54,419 nucleotides of DNA from Pyrinomonadaceae bacterium (GTDB lineage Bacteria > Acidobacteriota > Blastocatellia > Pyrinomonadales > Pyrinomonadaceae). Under the pieces are notes generated by a model. The model did no database searches. It saw nothing but the letters and a program-made list of their open reading frames with translations, and had not been told where the DNA came from. A program made the position numbers and the translations under genes. The stretch covers positions 1 to 54,419 of the forward strand of contig JACMJZ010000014.1 in assembly GCA_014380365.1 (NCBI GenBank), read 5' to 3'. Shown one piece after another: positions 17,071-25,854 of the stretch. The stretch's first letter is position 1. The number at the start of each line of letters is the position of its first letter.

Positions 17071-17119
17071 CTTCAGACGGGGAACCGTTTGGATTTCAGA
17101 AGCAAGTAAGAGATATCTG

Positions 17120-18523
17120 TCAGGGAGCCTTGACGAGGCCGGCACCAACGTCTTGAGGGAGAAAGGGCAGCGGCCGGGCATTTTTAGTTATCAACGACCA
17201 AAGATCCCTTCCGAGTACGCCTGGGTTGGCTTCAGCATAGAGAGCCGCAATGCCGGCCACGTGAGATACGGCCATACTGGTTCCGTATTTCAAGGAATAT
17301 CTCTTGGGCATCAAATAACTGGAGTATATGTCAGCACCCGGGGCAGCAATGTCTATTCCTCTACTAGTCGAGTCTACGCCCCCATTGGAGAACCCAGCGA
17401 TCTTGAGTTCAGAATCGACTGCGCCGACCGCCATGGTCGAGTAGCAACCAGCCGGTTCGTATATGGGAGACACACGAATTGGGCGAAGGCTGTCATTGCC
17501 GGCTGCCGCCATTACCAGCGTCCCCAATTTTAAGGCGCGACGGGTAATATTTTCATAGGCTACGCTGTATGGCGCATCAGGATCCTTCTCCCATCCCAGT
17601 GCCATCGAGATAACGTGACACCCTTTGTTAATGGCCCATTCCATGCCGGCTATGATCCATCCGTCTTCTCCCTCACCGTGGTTGTCAAGAACCTTTCCCA
17701 CAAAAATGTCAGCGCCGTAGGCAATTCCATACCTCGGCGTGATCGAAGGTTTGAGCGGCCCACAAGCCGTGCCCGTGCAGTGCGTTCCATGTCCGTTGTC
17801 GTCTTTAGCTGTCTTTGCACCTGGTACGAAAGAAGCGATTACTATAGTTCGGTCCACGAAATCGGGGTGGTAGATGATCTTTCCTCCAGCACCTACCTCT
17901 AGGTCCAGACCTGTATCCAAAATTGCCACCCGAACGCCACGGCCACTGAAAGTTGTATGGACTACTTCTGTTGCTTGAAGTCCCCAGGTAACTTGCGATT
18001 CGTCAAAAACCATACTGTCGAACGTCTCTGGCACAGGCGACAGAAACTCACGATCACAGAAAGTGCTTTTCAAGCGAGGCTTTTGACTCTCCAAGGCGCG
18101 CCGGATCTTCTCCGGTTCGACCGCCAAGATCGGACTATCTAACTCCGCAGCTGCCTGCACCAACCGGCTTATCTGTTCAGGCGAACCGGCAACAATCGCA
18201 ACACTCAGCGTCTTGAAAAAAATAGCGCCTTGGCTGACTGCTTCATCTTCTCTTACTTGATCATTTGTTGACGCAGACGACACCATAGTCTCAAGGCCGA
18301 ACGATTCGAGTCTCTCCAAGCCTTCCTTAACTGCGTCTTGACGGAAGACCACTATGTATCTACCCGTGGTCTTTGATTGGGTAGCTTTAGAATTCGCTTC
18401 GTCTGAGTTATGGCCCGACGAACGCATGGTATTTTCAGGTTTTGGCCGCTTCATTCCATTCTTCAGTGGGGTATCTGGTGAAAACCGTGCCTTAAAGTCT
18501 TGGCCTGTGTACGGAAATGTCAC
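17120..18523 (-). CDS. Subtilisin-like serine protease (S8), no signal peptide
   Basis: A 467-residue S8 peptidase. Residues about 54-145 look like an inhibitor-type propeptide (RYIVVFRQ start). The catalytic triad is intact: Asp203 in AILDTGLD, His245 in DNGHGTH, Ser416 in GTSMA, with the oxyanion Asn343 in AAAGND. The GTG at 18523 gives a polar N-terminus without signal peptide; a later ATG (18454, MKRPKPE) is a reasonable alternative start. A cytosolic location is therefore likely, though leaderless export cannot be excluded. It is convergent with the kinase operon and is the fourth protease-related gene in this stretch. Substrate unknown. Confidence 0.92.
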   Translation of the reverse strand: MTFPYTGQDFKARFSPDTPLKNGMKRPKPENTMRSSGHNSDEANSKATQSKTTGRYIVVFRQDAVKEGLERLESFGLETMVSSASTNDQVREDEAVSQGAIFFKTLSVAIVAGSPEQISRLVQAAAELDSPILAVEPEKIRRALESQKPRLKSTFCDREFLSPVPETFDSMVFDESQVTWGLQATEVVHTTFSGRGVRVAILDTGLDLEVGAGGKIIYHPDFVDRTIVIASFVPGAKTAKDDNGHGTHCTGTACGPLKPSITPRYGIAYGADIFVGKVLDNHGEGEDGWIIAGMEWAINKGCHVISMALGWEKDPDAPYSVAYENITRRALKLGTLVMAAAGNDSLRPIRVSPIYEPAGCYSTMAVGAVDSELKIAGFSNGGVDSTSRGIDIAAPGADIYSSYLMPKRYSLKYGTSMAVSHVAGIAALYAEANPGVLGRDLWSLITKNARPLPFLPQDVGAGLVKAP

Positions 18524-18741
18524 TCCGCCGTAAAGCTTCCTGTGGTGAGCCCAGCCCGTGGAATGATGCCGACTACTGAGTTTTATTAAACCACTCGAAA
18601 AAGTCGGCGCGAATCAGAGTGGGGCGCCAAGCTTATCGAGGCTCTAGCACGAGAGAAACTGACTGACGAACGGCAAGGTAAGCAGTATTCGTTTCAGAGC
18701 GAGCAAGATCTTGGCAGCCGCACGGTAAGTGTGCGGTAGGG

Positions 18742-19008
18742 CTAGACCAGCCAGAGCATAAATTCAGCTACCTCGATTACCAGAGCGCTCATCTCATCAG
18801 CTGCCGTCGGCCGGCCATCGGTCGTTGTCGATTGAATGCTTTCCGATCCAGATAGGCCGGCTTCACAATCAACCGGGGCTGGCGAGGCGTACCCACCACC
18901 ACCTATTGTAATCGGACTCGACTGGGCAAAGGCGCTCAATGGCACGCACATGAGCGCGAGCGAAACTAGCGATGTTCCCACAGCCCGTGGAAGGTATCTC
19001 TTAATCAT
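18742..19008 (-). CDS. Small secreted protein, function unknown
   Basis: An 88-residue protein with an AAGGAG site 7-8 nt before the ATG. Residues 1-29 are a clear signal peptide (KR near the start, hydrophobic core LVSLALMCVPL, cleavage after AFA). The mature part is only about 59 residues, with a Gly/Ser-rich start, a single cysteine and an acidic-hydrophobic C-terminus (VIEVAEFMLWLV) that could insert in a membrane or serve as a recognition tail. It lies downstream of the metallopeptidase gene on the same strand with a 147-nt gap. I do not recognise the family. Confidence 0.7.
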   Translation of the reverse strand: MIKRYLPRAVGTSLVSLALMCVPLSAFAQSSPITIGGGGYASPAPVDCEAGLSGSESIQSTTTDGRPTAADEMSALVIEVAEFMLWLV

Positions 19009-19155
19009 CTCAGTTGCTCCTTCGAATTTCGGTTATCGAATTGCAAACGGCACCCTTTTACGCCAGACCATAATATAAATCAAGCTATTTTCGAGTTTAT
19101 TCTTCGGCCGCCTTTCAGCTTTAAGTCGACATTTCCGCTGCATGGTTCAACGAGT

Positions 19156-19785
19156 CTATGGCGTATTGCTGTAGCCCGCCCGCATCAAATCGGCGCGAAT
19201 CCTGCCGGGCGCATGGGTTTGATCACCAGCGGACGGCGTTACCCAATCGATGAACTTTTGCATCTGAGCCGGACTGAACTGCCGGCTAGCCTTCAACAAC
19301 GTGCCGGCAAAATAATCAGCCTGGCCTTCAGCGCCGTACTGCATGGCAAATTGATCGACTGGTATTAAGCGATAGGCTTGTGAGACATGGCCGAGTTCGT
19401 GGGCATAAATACCGATCGTTATGTCTTCGTCCAGTTCTGCAAACCATTGGGGATTTACCGCAATTCCGAACGCGCCCGCGCGCGCATTTTTCTCTCCGTC
19501 GAGCACTAAGATCGGGAAGCGCATGGTTTGCAGTACGGGATTCCTGGCGATGGCCCAGGGGCTAAACCAGTCGAACAGTTGTTGCTGTCGCGGGCTGACG
19601 GGAGCAGGCTGGGGCAAAATCTGGTATCCCGCTCCCGGCATCGCCGCAGAGTAAGAACAGGAAGGGAGTTGAAACTGTACGTTATTCGACGCCGCAGCAC
19701 GCGCGGATTCTGTGACGCTTGGGGTAATTGGATTCGGCTGAATGCCCAGAAAGGTAAGAAGTAGTAAGAAGAGAACTCTTTCCAT
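19156..19785 (-). CDS. Small exported zinc metallopeptidase-like protein (HELGH)
   Basis: A 209-residue protein when started at the ATG at 19785, which has an ideal AAGGAG nine nucleotides upstream; an in-frame start 11 codons earlier is less likely. Residues 1-18 are a hydrophobic signal peptide. The core holds a gluzincin-type zinc motif HELGH within IYAHELGHVSQAY, followed about 25 residues later by EGQADYFAG, which resembles the third-ligand Glu and Asp motif of M48-like enzymes. The family is not certain. It would act in the periplasm or outside. Same-strand neighbours on both sides are small proteins with equally strong ribosome sites, possible substrates. Confidence 0.8.
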   Translation of the reverse strand: MERVLFLLLLTFLGIQPNPITPSVTESARAAASNNVQFQLPSCSYSAAMPGAGYQILPQPAPVSPRQQQLFDWFSPWAIARNPVLQTMRFPILVLDGEKNARAGAFGIAVNPQWFAELDEDITIGIYAHELGHVSQAYRLIPVDQFAMQYGAEGQADYFAGTLLKASRQFSPAQMQKFIDWVTPSAGDQTHAPGRIRADLMRAGYSNTP

Positions 19786-19828
19786 TGGAATCTGCTCCTT
19801 TCTCCTAGTTGGGATCACTATTGTAAGA

Positions 19829-19887
19829 GGGCGGCGGCTCTATACCCTGGAATCTTCGAATAGAAGTTCCCCGAGAGCCCGCCGCCG
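19829..19887 (-). terminator. Hairpin downstream of the 91-residue protein gene
   Basis: Arms GGCGGCGGCTCT (19829-19841) and AGAGCCCGCCGCC (19874-19886) pair with one bulge. On the minus strand the structure begins about 12 nt after the stop and a short CTCTT follows. It may end or attenuate the transcript before the metallopeptidase gene. The T-tract is poor. Confidence 0.45.
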
Positions 19888-19897
19888 AACCTACTAG

Positions 19898-20173
19898 TTA
19901 GACTGGACAGGCCATGTCAGCCAGGCCCATGAGGAATTCAATTGCATCGGCCGCCTTGTCCCCGATCTTTGGGATCTTCCTGATAACTTTAACCAGGATT
20001 CTGAGCCAGCCCTTGATTGCGTGATACTTCTCGCACAGATCCCCTGCATCAATCGAAGAGAAGGAAGCCACGTTGGCTCCTCCCTTACCCCGAGCACTTA
20101 GACCTTTCAACTCAGCATCAATGCGGTCGACAGCGTCTAGTTCTTCTTTACTGAAATTCAATTCCTGACTCAT
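19898..20173 (-). CDS. Small protein with basic amphipathic middle, function unknown
   Basis: A 91-residue protein with AAAGGAG 6 nt before the ATG, so the start is solid. Residues 1-35 are acidic and helical with a Gly-rich end (ARGKGGANV). Residues 50-70 form a basic amphipathic helix (IKGWLRILVKVIRKIPKIG), and the end is hydrophobic with a penultimate-region Cys (MACPV). No signal peptide. The leader-like acidic N-terminus with a Gly-rich junction and cationic C-terminal part resembles a peptide precursor or toxin, but no maturation or export gene is recognised beside it, so this stays speculative. Confidence 0.65.
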   Translation of the reverse strand: MSQELNFSKEELDAVDRIDAELKGLSARGKGGANVASFSSIDAGDLCEKYHAIKGWLRILVKVIRKIPKIGDKAADAIEFLMGLADMACPV

Positions 20174-20357
20174 CTTTTTCTCCTTTGTGAGACTGTGAAG
20201 TTCGCACAGACTCTTAATCTGTTGCTTTCTTGTTTGGCCAGCAACTGCACCCAGCCTCGTTTAGCGGAGTTGCTACTTTCGATTCATGACAACCAGTGCT
20301 GTATATGAAAAAAGGGAAGGAAGCCGGTTGTAAGCGTTCCTACCCCTCCGACTAGAT

Positions 20358-22091
20358 TCAGGGCGACGGGGTTGGCGAAGGTGAAGCTATGGGCGTAGCG
20401 ACAAAATTCGCTGACTTATCCGCACAGGTCCATGAATGCTCTGCCGGCGTGAACGTATGGTCGTCGAGTGATGGAATAATTTTGAAGGGCGCCGCGTGCG
20501 ATCGCGTCACTTCGAATTGGTATTCGCCCTTGTCATTTGTTGTAGCCGTCTTCTTGTTTCCATCAATTTCGGTTAGTTCCAATGTTACGTCTTTCAGCGG
20601 AACGCCACCTTTGGTGACTGTTCCTCTGATGAGATGATCGGCGGAAAAATTCAAATTCGCTTTGGTGTCGTTCAAGAAAAATGCCGGGCTGATCGAAGGC
20701 GAGAAGCTGAGGGCTTGTAATTCTGGTTCAACTGTATAGGTGCGACCGTCAGGCACGTTCGGAAACTTATAACTACCATCCGCGTCGGTCGTACTTGTTC
20801 GATCAGAAAAGTCGCCACCCCCGCTCAACGTTAATGTCACACCTGCGACGCCGACATTGCAGGCGTCAGTGATTCTGCCCGAGATGGAATGATCTGTTAG
20901 CGATGTTCCAAAGGGCGTACTCACCACTCTCACGCGGTTCACATGCTCGATTTGGTGGCCAACTATCACGAGATCTCCCAAGGCGCGCATGACATCTTGA
21001 TCATTTTTTGGATCGAAGTGTCGGTCGTTTGGATTTGCCAACGGATTACATGTTTTCTTGTCCGGACAAATGAGCCTTTTGGGAACGAAGGTAACAATTC
21101 GCGCTTGTACGTTATTGGGAATAATCGTTTTGGTTGAGACGTCATCGCGGTAGGTTTGGTCCGCTAGACGATCCAAGCGAGTAGGCAGCAAATCCGGCCA
21201 CGCATCCTCAAGACCCTTTTCAAACGGATTAATGAGATTGATTACAGTGGAAAAGTTCGCCTTCCGATTTACTGCATGAAAAAACGGCAAGAATGCCGAA
21301 AGGGCCGCGGGGAGGCTTTTGAGTATTGCGATCGTAGTTTTTCGCGGGCTGTATTCCCCATACCCCTCCAAGCTCCCGCGCACGGTGCGATACCCTGAGC
21401 TTGGAATTCGATAGTTGCCACCGAGCGCTGGAAGCGTGAAACCGATCCCTGACAGCTGCAAGTCGTAACCGGAGTCGTTACCAATCACTACTTCGATTTC
21501 ATAAAAGTGCTTGGAAACGGAACTACCAAAATTGTGTCTGACGATTTTGTCTGGCACGACGGCCCAAAACACATCTACCTGACCTTTATTATTAAGACCG
21601 GGAGGAATCGGCTGCGGCGTGACGCCCGTAACCGAGAAGTCGATTAGAGTCTTGCTCCCAGATGGGTTTGACGAATTAGAAAGCCACAACTTCACGATGC
21701 CTAACGGAGCATCGGGCGCAATCTTCAATTTGGCGGTCACCTGGCATTGCCTTTGATTTAGCTCTGTAACCGTGATTCCGCTTCCTGCCGGTGCGTGAAG
21801 ATTGAGTTTAGCCGTGGCGCCGGCGACTTCAACGCAGCCATCCTGGCTGACTATGACCTCGTACTCCCTGCCCTGGGTTCCACTGGACGGCGCTATCGAA
21901 TAAATGGGAGGAGCAGGCGAGGGCGTTGCAAAAGCTGTAGGCGTCTCAACAGGCGTAATTGGAGATGGAAATGAAGCTTTATTTCTCGTTCTTGAAGTCT
22001 CGACGGCAGCCGAGAGAGGTGTAGTCAGCAGAGTAATTGTCAGGATGAGCGCAATCTTCTGGTAAACCGGATGAAAGGATTTGGAAGGCAT
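20358..22091 (-). CDS. Large exported protein with IPT-like and carboxypeptidase-regulatory-like domains
   Basis: A 577-residue protein when started at the ATG at 22091, which follows a good AAGGAGA site; an upstream in-frame start adds 27 unlikely residues. Residues 1-30 form a signal peptide ending near LSAAVE. Then comes a Pro/Thr-rich stretch, an IPT/TIG-like beta domain (IYSIAPSSGTQG), a middle part of unknown fold (about 170-410), and two Cna-B or carboxypeptidase-regulatory-like domains (ISGRITDACNVGVAGV and IRGTVTKGGVPLKDV). It ends in a Pro/Ser/Thr tail without a sorting motif. It is probably a cell-surface or secreted structural protein. It heads the minus-strand series 22.1-18.7 kb. 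Confidence 0.75.
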   Translation of the reverse strand: MPSKSFHPVYQKIALILTITLLTTPLSAAVETSRTRNKASFPSPITPVETPTAFATPSPAPPIYSIAPSSGTQGREYEVIVSQDGCVEVAGATAKLNLHAPAGSGITVTELNQRQCQVTAKLKIAPDAPLGIVKLWLSNSSNPSGSKTLIDFSVTGVTPQPIPPGLNNKGQVDVFWAVVPDKIVRHNFGSSVSKHFYEIEVVIGNDSGYDLQLSGIGFTLPALGGNYRIPSSGYRTVRGSLEGYGEYSPRKTTIAILKSLPAALSAFLPFFHAVNRKANFSTVINLINPFEKGLEDAWPDLLPTRLDRLADQTYRDDVSTKTIIPNNVQARIVTFVPKRLICPDKKTCNPLANPNDRHFDPKNDQDVMRALGDLVIVGHQIEHVNRVRVVSTPFGTSLTDHSISGRITDACNVGVAGVTLTLSGGGDFSDRTSTTDADGSYKFPNVPDGRTYTVEPELQALSFSPSISPAFFLNDTKANLNFSADHLIRGTVTKGGVPLKDVTLELTEIDGNKKTATTNDKGEYQFEVTRSHAAPFKIIPSLDDHTFTPAEHSWTCADKSANFVATPIASPSPTPSP

Positions 22092-22277
22092 CTTATTCTC
22101 CTTGAAGCGGTGAAGCTCAACTACTGTTCGATAACAACTGCGAGGTACCACATAGCTAATACCGTGCCGCACGATTCATCGCACCTGGTTCTTCTCTTCT
22201 AGCTAGTTGTCTCTCTTGAAGGGACGATCTGCGCGAGTAATTATCGGAGGGCCTGACCAATTGAATCTTCCCGACTG

Positions 22278-22301
22278 TCAATATTGATAGTTCGACTATC
22301 A
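22278..22301. promoter_or_regulatory. Overlapping palindromes upstream of the sigma54 activator gene
   Basis: A perfect 10-bp palindrome TCAATATTGA (22278-22287) overlaps an inverted repeat TGATAG-5 nt-CTATCA (22285-22301). They lie 23-46 nt before the ATG and are AT-rich in a GC-rich context, so an operator is plausible. Confidence 0.4.
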
Positions 22302-22323
22302 CTTCTGATATGCTTCCAAGCGC

Positions 22324-24255
22324 ATGGAGCCCCACCTCATCGCCATCTCGGGATCGCTAAAGGGAACGACCTTCCCTTTGGCGAAGGACGAGATCTCTGT
22401 CGGCCGCGAAGCTTCAAACGAAATCTATCTAAACGACCCGTCCATTTCGCGACGGCATTGCCTGATTAGACGAACGTCAGTGTTCGACGCGGAAGAAGTA
22501 AATCAACTCACTATTCGCGATCTCGAAAGCTACAACGGCACGTTTGTGAATGGGGTGCCTGTCCTTGAGCAGTCGCTCGCGCACGGTGATCAGATTGCTT
22601 TGGGCGATGTTCTCTTTCTTTTCCTCGCCCACGAGGGCGGAGAAGAAGATGCTCCGGCGATCCAAATGGACGAGGTTGGTTTGATTACACGGTCCACAAT
22701 CCGACTCAAGCGCGAGGAGGCGTTCTACCTTCGTCCTGAAAGAGTGCTGGCGGCACTCCGATCTGACGATCGCGTTGCGCGCGAGCTGAACACGCTTCTC
22801 AAAATCAGCAATACGATCAATTCGATCCGCGATATGCGGGAACTACAACAGCGGCTGTTGGAGTTGATTCTGGAAGTGGTTCCAGCTGAACGTGGCGCCA
22901 CTCTTCTGCTCGATGAAACTCGGGAGGAGTTTGTTTCGATCTGTGGCTGGAGCCGCCTTCGCGGCGCCGACGATTCCATCAAGGTAAGCAAAACCATCAC
23001 GAATCAGGTGCTGCGCGAAGTCGTGGCGCTGCTGAGTAACGATATCTTTGAAAGCGAAAACATTGGCGGGACGCCCAGTCTGGTGGCGGCGCGCGTTTGC
23101 TCGCTGCTGTGTGTACCTCTAATACTTTTCGATAAGCCATTGGGTGTGATCTATCTCGATACCAGCGATCCCACAGCGCGTTTCGATGAGGGCCATCTCC
23201 AGTTGTTAACTGCTATTGCCGGAATTGCCTCCGTCGCCTTCGATAACGCGGAACGGTTTCAGGGATTGCAGATTGAAAACCAGCGACTGCAGGAGGAGGT
23301 TCAACTCGAGCACAAGATGATTGGCGAGAGCGCGCCGATGCGTGAGATTTACCGCTTCCTTGCCAAGGTGGCGGCGACCCAATCAACCGTTTTGCTGCGA
23401 GGTGAAAGCGGAACTGGAAAGGAGCTAGCCGCCCATGCGATTCACTTGAATAGCTCGCGCGCGTCGAAACCCTTTGTTGCAATCAACTGCGCGACTTTGA
23501 CCGAAACGCTACTCGAGAGCGAGCTGTTTGGACATGAGAAAGGCGCCTTCACAGGAGCAATTGCGCAGAGACGGGGCAAGCTTGAAGTCGCAGATGGTGG
23601 GACAGTCTTTCTCGATGAGGTGGGTGAACTAACGCCGATGATTCAGGCCAAGCTGCTGCGGGTGCTGCAGGAGCGTGAGTTTGAAAGAGTAGGGAGTACG
23701 CGGCCTATCAAGGTTGACGTTCGCATCATCGCGGCTACCAACAAAGATCTGGAAGCGGCGATTAAAAGCGGAGGCTTTCGCCAGGATCTCTACTACCGTC
23801 TAAATGTGGTTTCTATCGCGATGCCGCCACTCAGAGAACGTCGCGAGGATATCTCGCTCCTGGCAAGCTTCTTCACGGTTAAGTATAGCAACCAGTGTAA
23901 GCGCAGGGTCAGCGGGATCTCCCCTGAAGCACGCAATGCTTTGCGATCCTATGATTGGCCCGGAAACGTTCGCGAGTTGGAGAATGCAATAGAGCGGGCA
24001 GTTGTCCTCGGATCAAGTGATTCGATAAGGCTGGACGATCTGCCAGAGAGCTTGCTTGAATCCGGGCAGGCCGGAAGTCTGAAGAGTGGATATTATGAAA
24101 CCCTGAGGGAGACGAAGAAACAGCTTATAACGAAGATGCTCGAACAAACCGGCGGCAATTACACCGAGGCCGCAAAGTTGTTAGGAGTACACCCAAACAA
24201 TCTTCACCGACTGATTCGGAGCCTAAATCTCAAGACAAGCCTCAAGAAAACTTAG
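22324..24255 (+). CDS. FHA-GAF-AAA+ sigma54-dependent transcription activator
   Basis: A 643-residue protein. Residues 3-100 are an FHA domain ([21 protein letters not shown]), which binds phosphothreonine. Residues about 155-305 are a GAF-like sensor. Residues 335-575 are an AAA+ domain with Walker A GESGTGKE (about 358), the sigma54-contact loop GAFTGA (about 408) and Walker B VFLDEVGE. Residues 600-640 carry a Fis-type HTH ([19 protein letters not shown]). It therefore activates sigma54 promoters, likely under control of a Ser/Thr kinase rather than a two-component receiver. The kinase at 13.7 kb is a possible partner. Its targets are unknown. Confidence 0.95.
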   Translation: MEPHLIAISGSLKGTTFPLAKDEISVGREASNEIYLNDPSISRRHCLIRRTSVFDAEEVNQLTIRDLESYNGTFVNGVPVLEQSLAHGDQIALGDVLFLFLAHEGGEEDAPAIQMDEVGLITRSTIRLKREEAFYLRPERVLAALRSDDRVARELNTLLKISNTINSIRDMRELQQRLLELILEVVPAERGATLLLDETREEFVSICGWSRLRGADDSIKVSKTITNQVLREVVALLSNDIFESENIGGTPSLVAARVCSLLCVPLILFDKPLGVIYLDTSDPTARFDEGHLQLLTAIAGIASVAFDNAERFQGLQIENQRLQEEVQLEHKMIGESAPMREIYRFLAKVAATQSTVLLRGESGTGKELAAHAIHLNSSRASKPFVAINCATLTETLLESELFGHEKGAFTGAIAQRRGKLEVADGGTVFLDEVGELTPMIQAKLLRVLQEREFERVGSTRPIKVDVRIIAATNKDLEAAIKSGGFRQDLYYRLNVVSIAMPPLRERREDISLLASFFTVKYSNQCKRRVSGISPEARNALRSYDWPGNVRELENAIERAVVLGSSDSIRLDDLPESLLESGQAGSLKSGYYETLRETKKQLITKMLEQTGGNYTEAAKLLGVHPNNLHRLIRSLNLKTSLKKT

Positions 24256-24274
24256 TTTCAATTCTCTTTCAGAG

Positions 24275-24898
24275 TCATTCCGGATGCACCGTGGGGGCGT
24301 CGGCGTGGGGGACGAAGCAGCGACGGCAGCGGGCTTCGTACATGTCGCCGCCACCCACTGCTACACGTTCTTCGGATTCAACGGTGCGTTGCGTATAGTT
24401 CGCCGGTTGGCCACACTTCATGCAGATGGCGTGGGTCTTGGTGATGTATTCAGCGATTGCGAGCAGCTGCGGCATTGGTTCCCAGGGTTTGCCGGTATAG
24501 TCCTGATCCAAGCCCGCGATGATTACCCGAACTCCGCGTTGGGCCAACTCATTCGCCACGCGCACCAACTCGTTATCAAAGAACTGTCCTTCGTCTATAC
24601 CAACGACTTCAGTATCAGCCTCGACTTTCGCCAGCACTTCAGCCGCACTCCGAATGTTGGCCGACTCGTGACGCATTTCCGAATGCGAGACAATGTGATC
24701 CTGTGAAAAACGCGTGTCAATCTCCGGTTTAAATACCTGCACCTTTTGCCGCGCTATTTTGGCACGCCGCAGCCGGCGAATCAGCTCTTCTGATTTTCCC
24801 GAGAACATCGACCCAGCTATTACTTCAACCCACCCCGTGGTCGCGCGTGGATGATGACTCGGTTCGCTGTCGTTAGTCTGTGCAATTAATTCGTCCAT
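24275..24898 (-). CDS. tdk: Thymidine kinase
   Basis: A 207-residue type II thymidine kinase that phosphorylates thymidine to dTMP in nucleotide salvage. Seen: P-loop [11 protein letters not shown] near residue 30, Walker B and catalytic region GIDEGQFF near 98-105, the lasso and zinc-site cysteines CMKC and CRRC in the C-terminal third. Length is normal. The stop is convergent with the sigma54 activator, 20 nt away. The yjjX-like gene lies 27 nt upstream on the same strand, so the two nucleotide-metabolism genes probably form an operon. A fragment nearly identical to its Walker B region lies at 13152. Confidence 0.95.
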   Translation of the reverse strand: MDELIAQTNDSEPSHHPRATTGWVEVIAGSMFSGKSEELIRRLRRAKIARQKVQVFKPEIDTRFSQDHIVSHSEMRHESANIRSAAEVLAKVEADTEVVGIDEGQFFDNELVRVANELAQRGVRVIIAGLDQDYTGKPWEPMPQLLAIAEYITKTHAICMKCGQPANYTQRTVESEERVAVGGGDMYEARCRRCFVPHADAPTVHPE

Positions 24899-24925
24899 GT
24901 TAGATCCGCAAACGAACAGTTTGCG

Positions 24926-25528
24926 TTACCGTTCGGTGTACATCTCCTTATTGTAGAACGGGGCGAACGCCGCAATCAGCGCCACCTCGAAACTCATCGA
25001 GCGCGTTACCAGTTCACGGGAGAGAATACCCCAGGCGCCCTGGCGGCTGCGGATGTCCTGAATCCCCGCGACTTCATCGATCACGAGTCCAAGTTCGCGC
25101 CGCCCTTCGATCACTTTTTTCGCCAGCCAGGTGGGAACACTAATCGATGGGGTGGCGCCAAATCCTTCGGCCTTCCCATCCGTTGCATAGGCCCACCCTT
25201 TCAAGAACGTGTGCCACTCTCCGCCGAGCGAAATCGAGTGAAATCCGCCCTCCAGCCCGACAAAGATGTCTGCATCCCGGCGCTGCTTCCGGAGTAGATC
25301 GCGAACCGCGAGGGCTCTCTCACGCGCGCCCTGCATTAGCTCCCAATCATTCAAGGGCATCGCCGGCACGTTTGTCTCAACCGGGCGCGCAATCAAATCA
25401 ACGTCGGCCCAGGACGAATCAATCTCCCCCACGCGGGCAATGCTGGCGCGCACGGCCATGATTTTTGCCGCACGATCAGAGCCTAGCGCGATCGTCTTAA
25501 CCTGGGCCTGGGCTTGCGGGTAGTTCAA
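24926..25528 (-). CDS. yjjX: Inosine/xanthosine triphosphatase (DUF84, YjjX family)
   Basis: A 200-residue protein of the NTPase_I-T family, which hydrolyses non-canonical purine triphosphates (ITP, XTP) and so protects nucleic acids. Motifs seen: ALGSDRAAKIMAVR at the start, ARERALAVRDLL, then VGLEGGFHSI and the C-terminal SRQGAWGILSRELVTRS block typical of the family. It is slightly longer than E. coli YjjX. Its stop lies 27 nt before the tdk start, suggesting a nucleotide clean-up and salvage operon. Confidence 0.88.
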   Translation of the reverse strand: MNYPQAQAQVKTIALGSDRAAKIMAVRASIARVGEIDSSWADVDLIARPVETNVPAMPLNDWELMQGARERALAVRDLLRKQRRDADIFVGLEGGFHSISLGGEWHTFLKGWAYATDGKAEGFGATPSISVPTWLAKKVIEGRRELGLVIDEVAGIQDIRSRQGAWGILSRELVTRSMSFEVALIAAFAPFYNKEMYTER

Positions 25529-25617
25529 AGTTAACAGATTAGAAGGAGACTCGTCCGTCGGCTAAAACGCGTCAGAGGCTATAACAGAGCAACGGTCGGC
25601 GTCAAAAGAGCGTGACG

Positions 25618-25665
25618 GTGGGCCCGCGCATCTTGCGCGGGATTCATGGGCCGACGCCCATGCCA
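25618..25665. repeat. Two-hairpin REP-like element, copy 1
   Basis: Two adjacent small hairpins (CGCGCATCTTGCGCG and TGGGCCGACGCCCA) end with CATGCCA. The same order and most bases recur at 42331-42381. It lies between yjjX and the leuA-like gene promoter. Confidence 0.7.
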
Positions 25666-25702
25666 TTTTCAAAACTGACCACTAGCGGGCGGAATACGTT
25701 GC

Positions 25703-25732
25703 TTGACATTAACCGCGGCGGGTTGCTGTAAT
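25703..25732 (+). promoter_or_regulatory. Sigma70-type promoter of the leuA-like gene
   Basis: A perfect -35 TTGACA (25703-25708) and a -10 TGTAAT (25727-25732) with 18-nt spacing. The predicted leader is about 115 nt and contains a 7-bp inverted repeat (25764-25770 with 25806-25812); no Leu-rich leader peptide is evident. Confidence 0.65.
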
Positions 25733-25854
25733 CAAATTTCTTCCGATATTGAAGGTCAGCGTCTCAGGTTTCAGCTTGATTAGGTTCGACAAGCGCCAAA
25801 GCCGCAACCTGAAGGTTTTCTGAGCTTCTTGAACAGTTCCGGAGGTTTTCTCCA

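Noticed and set aside
13664-22091. A complete bacteriocin or lanthipeptide cluster
   Set aside because: No LanM/LanB, radical SAM enzyme, ABC peptidase-exporter or immunity gene is visible; only small proteins and a metallopeptidase.
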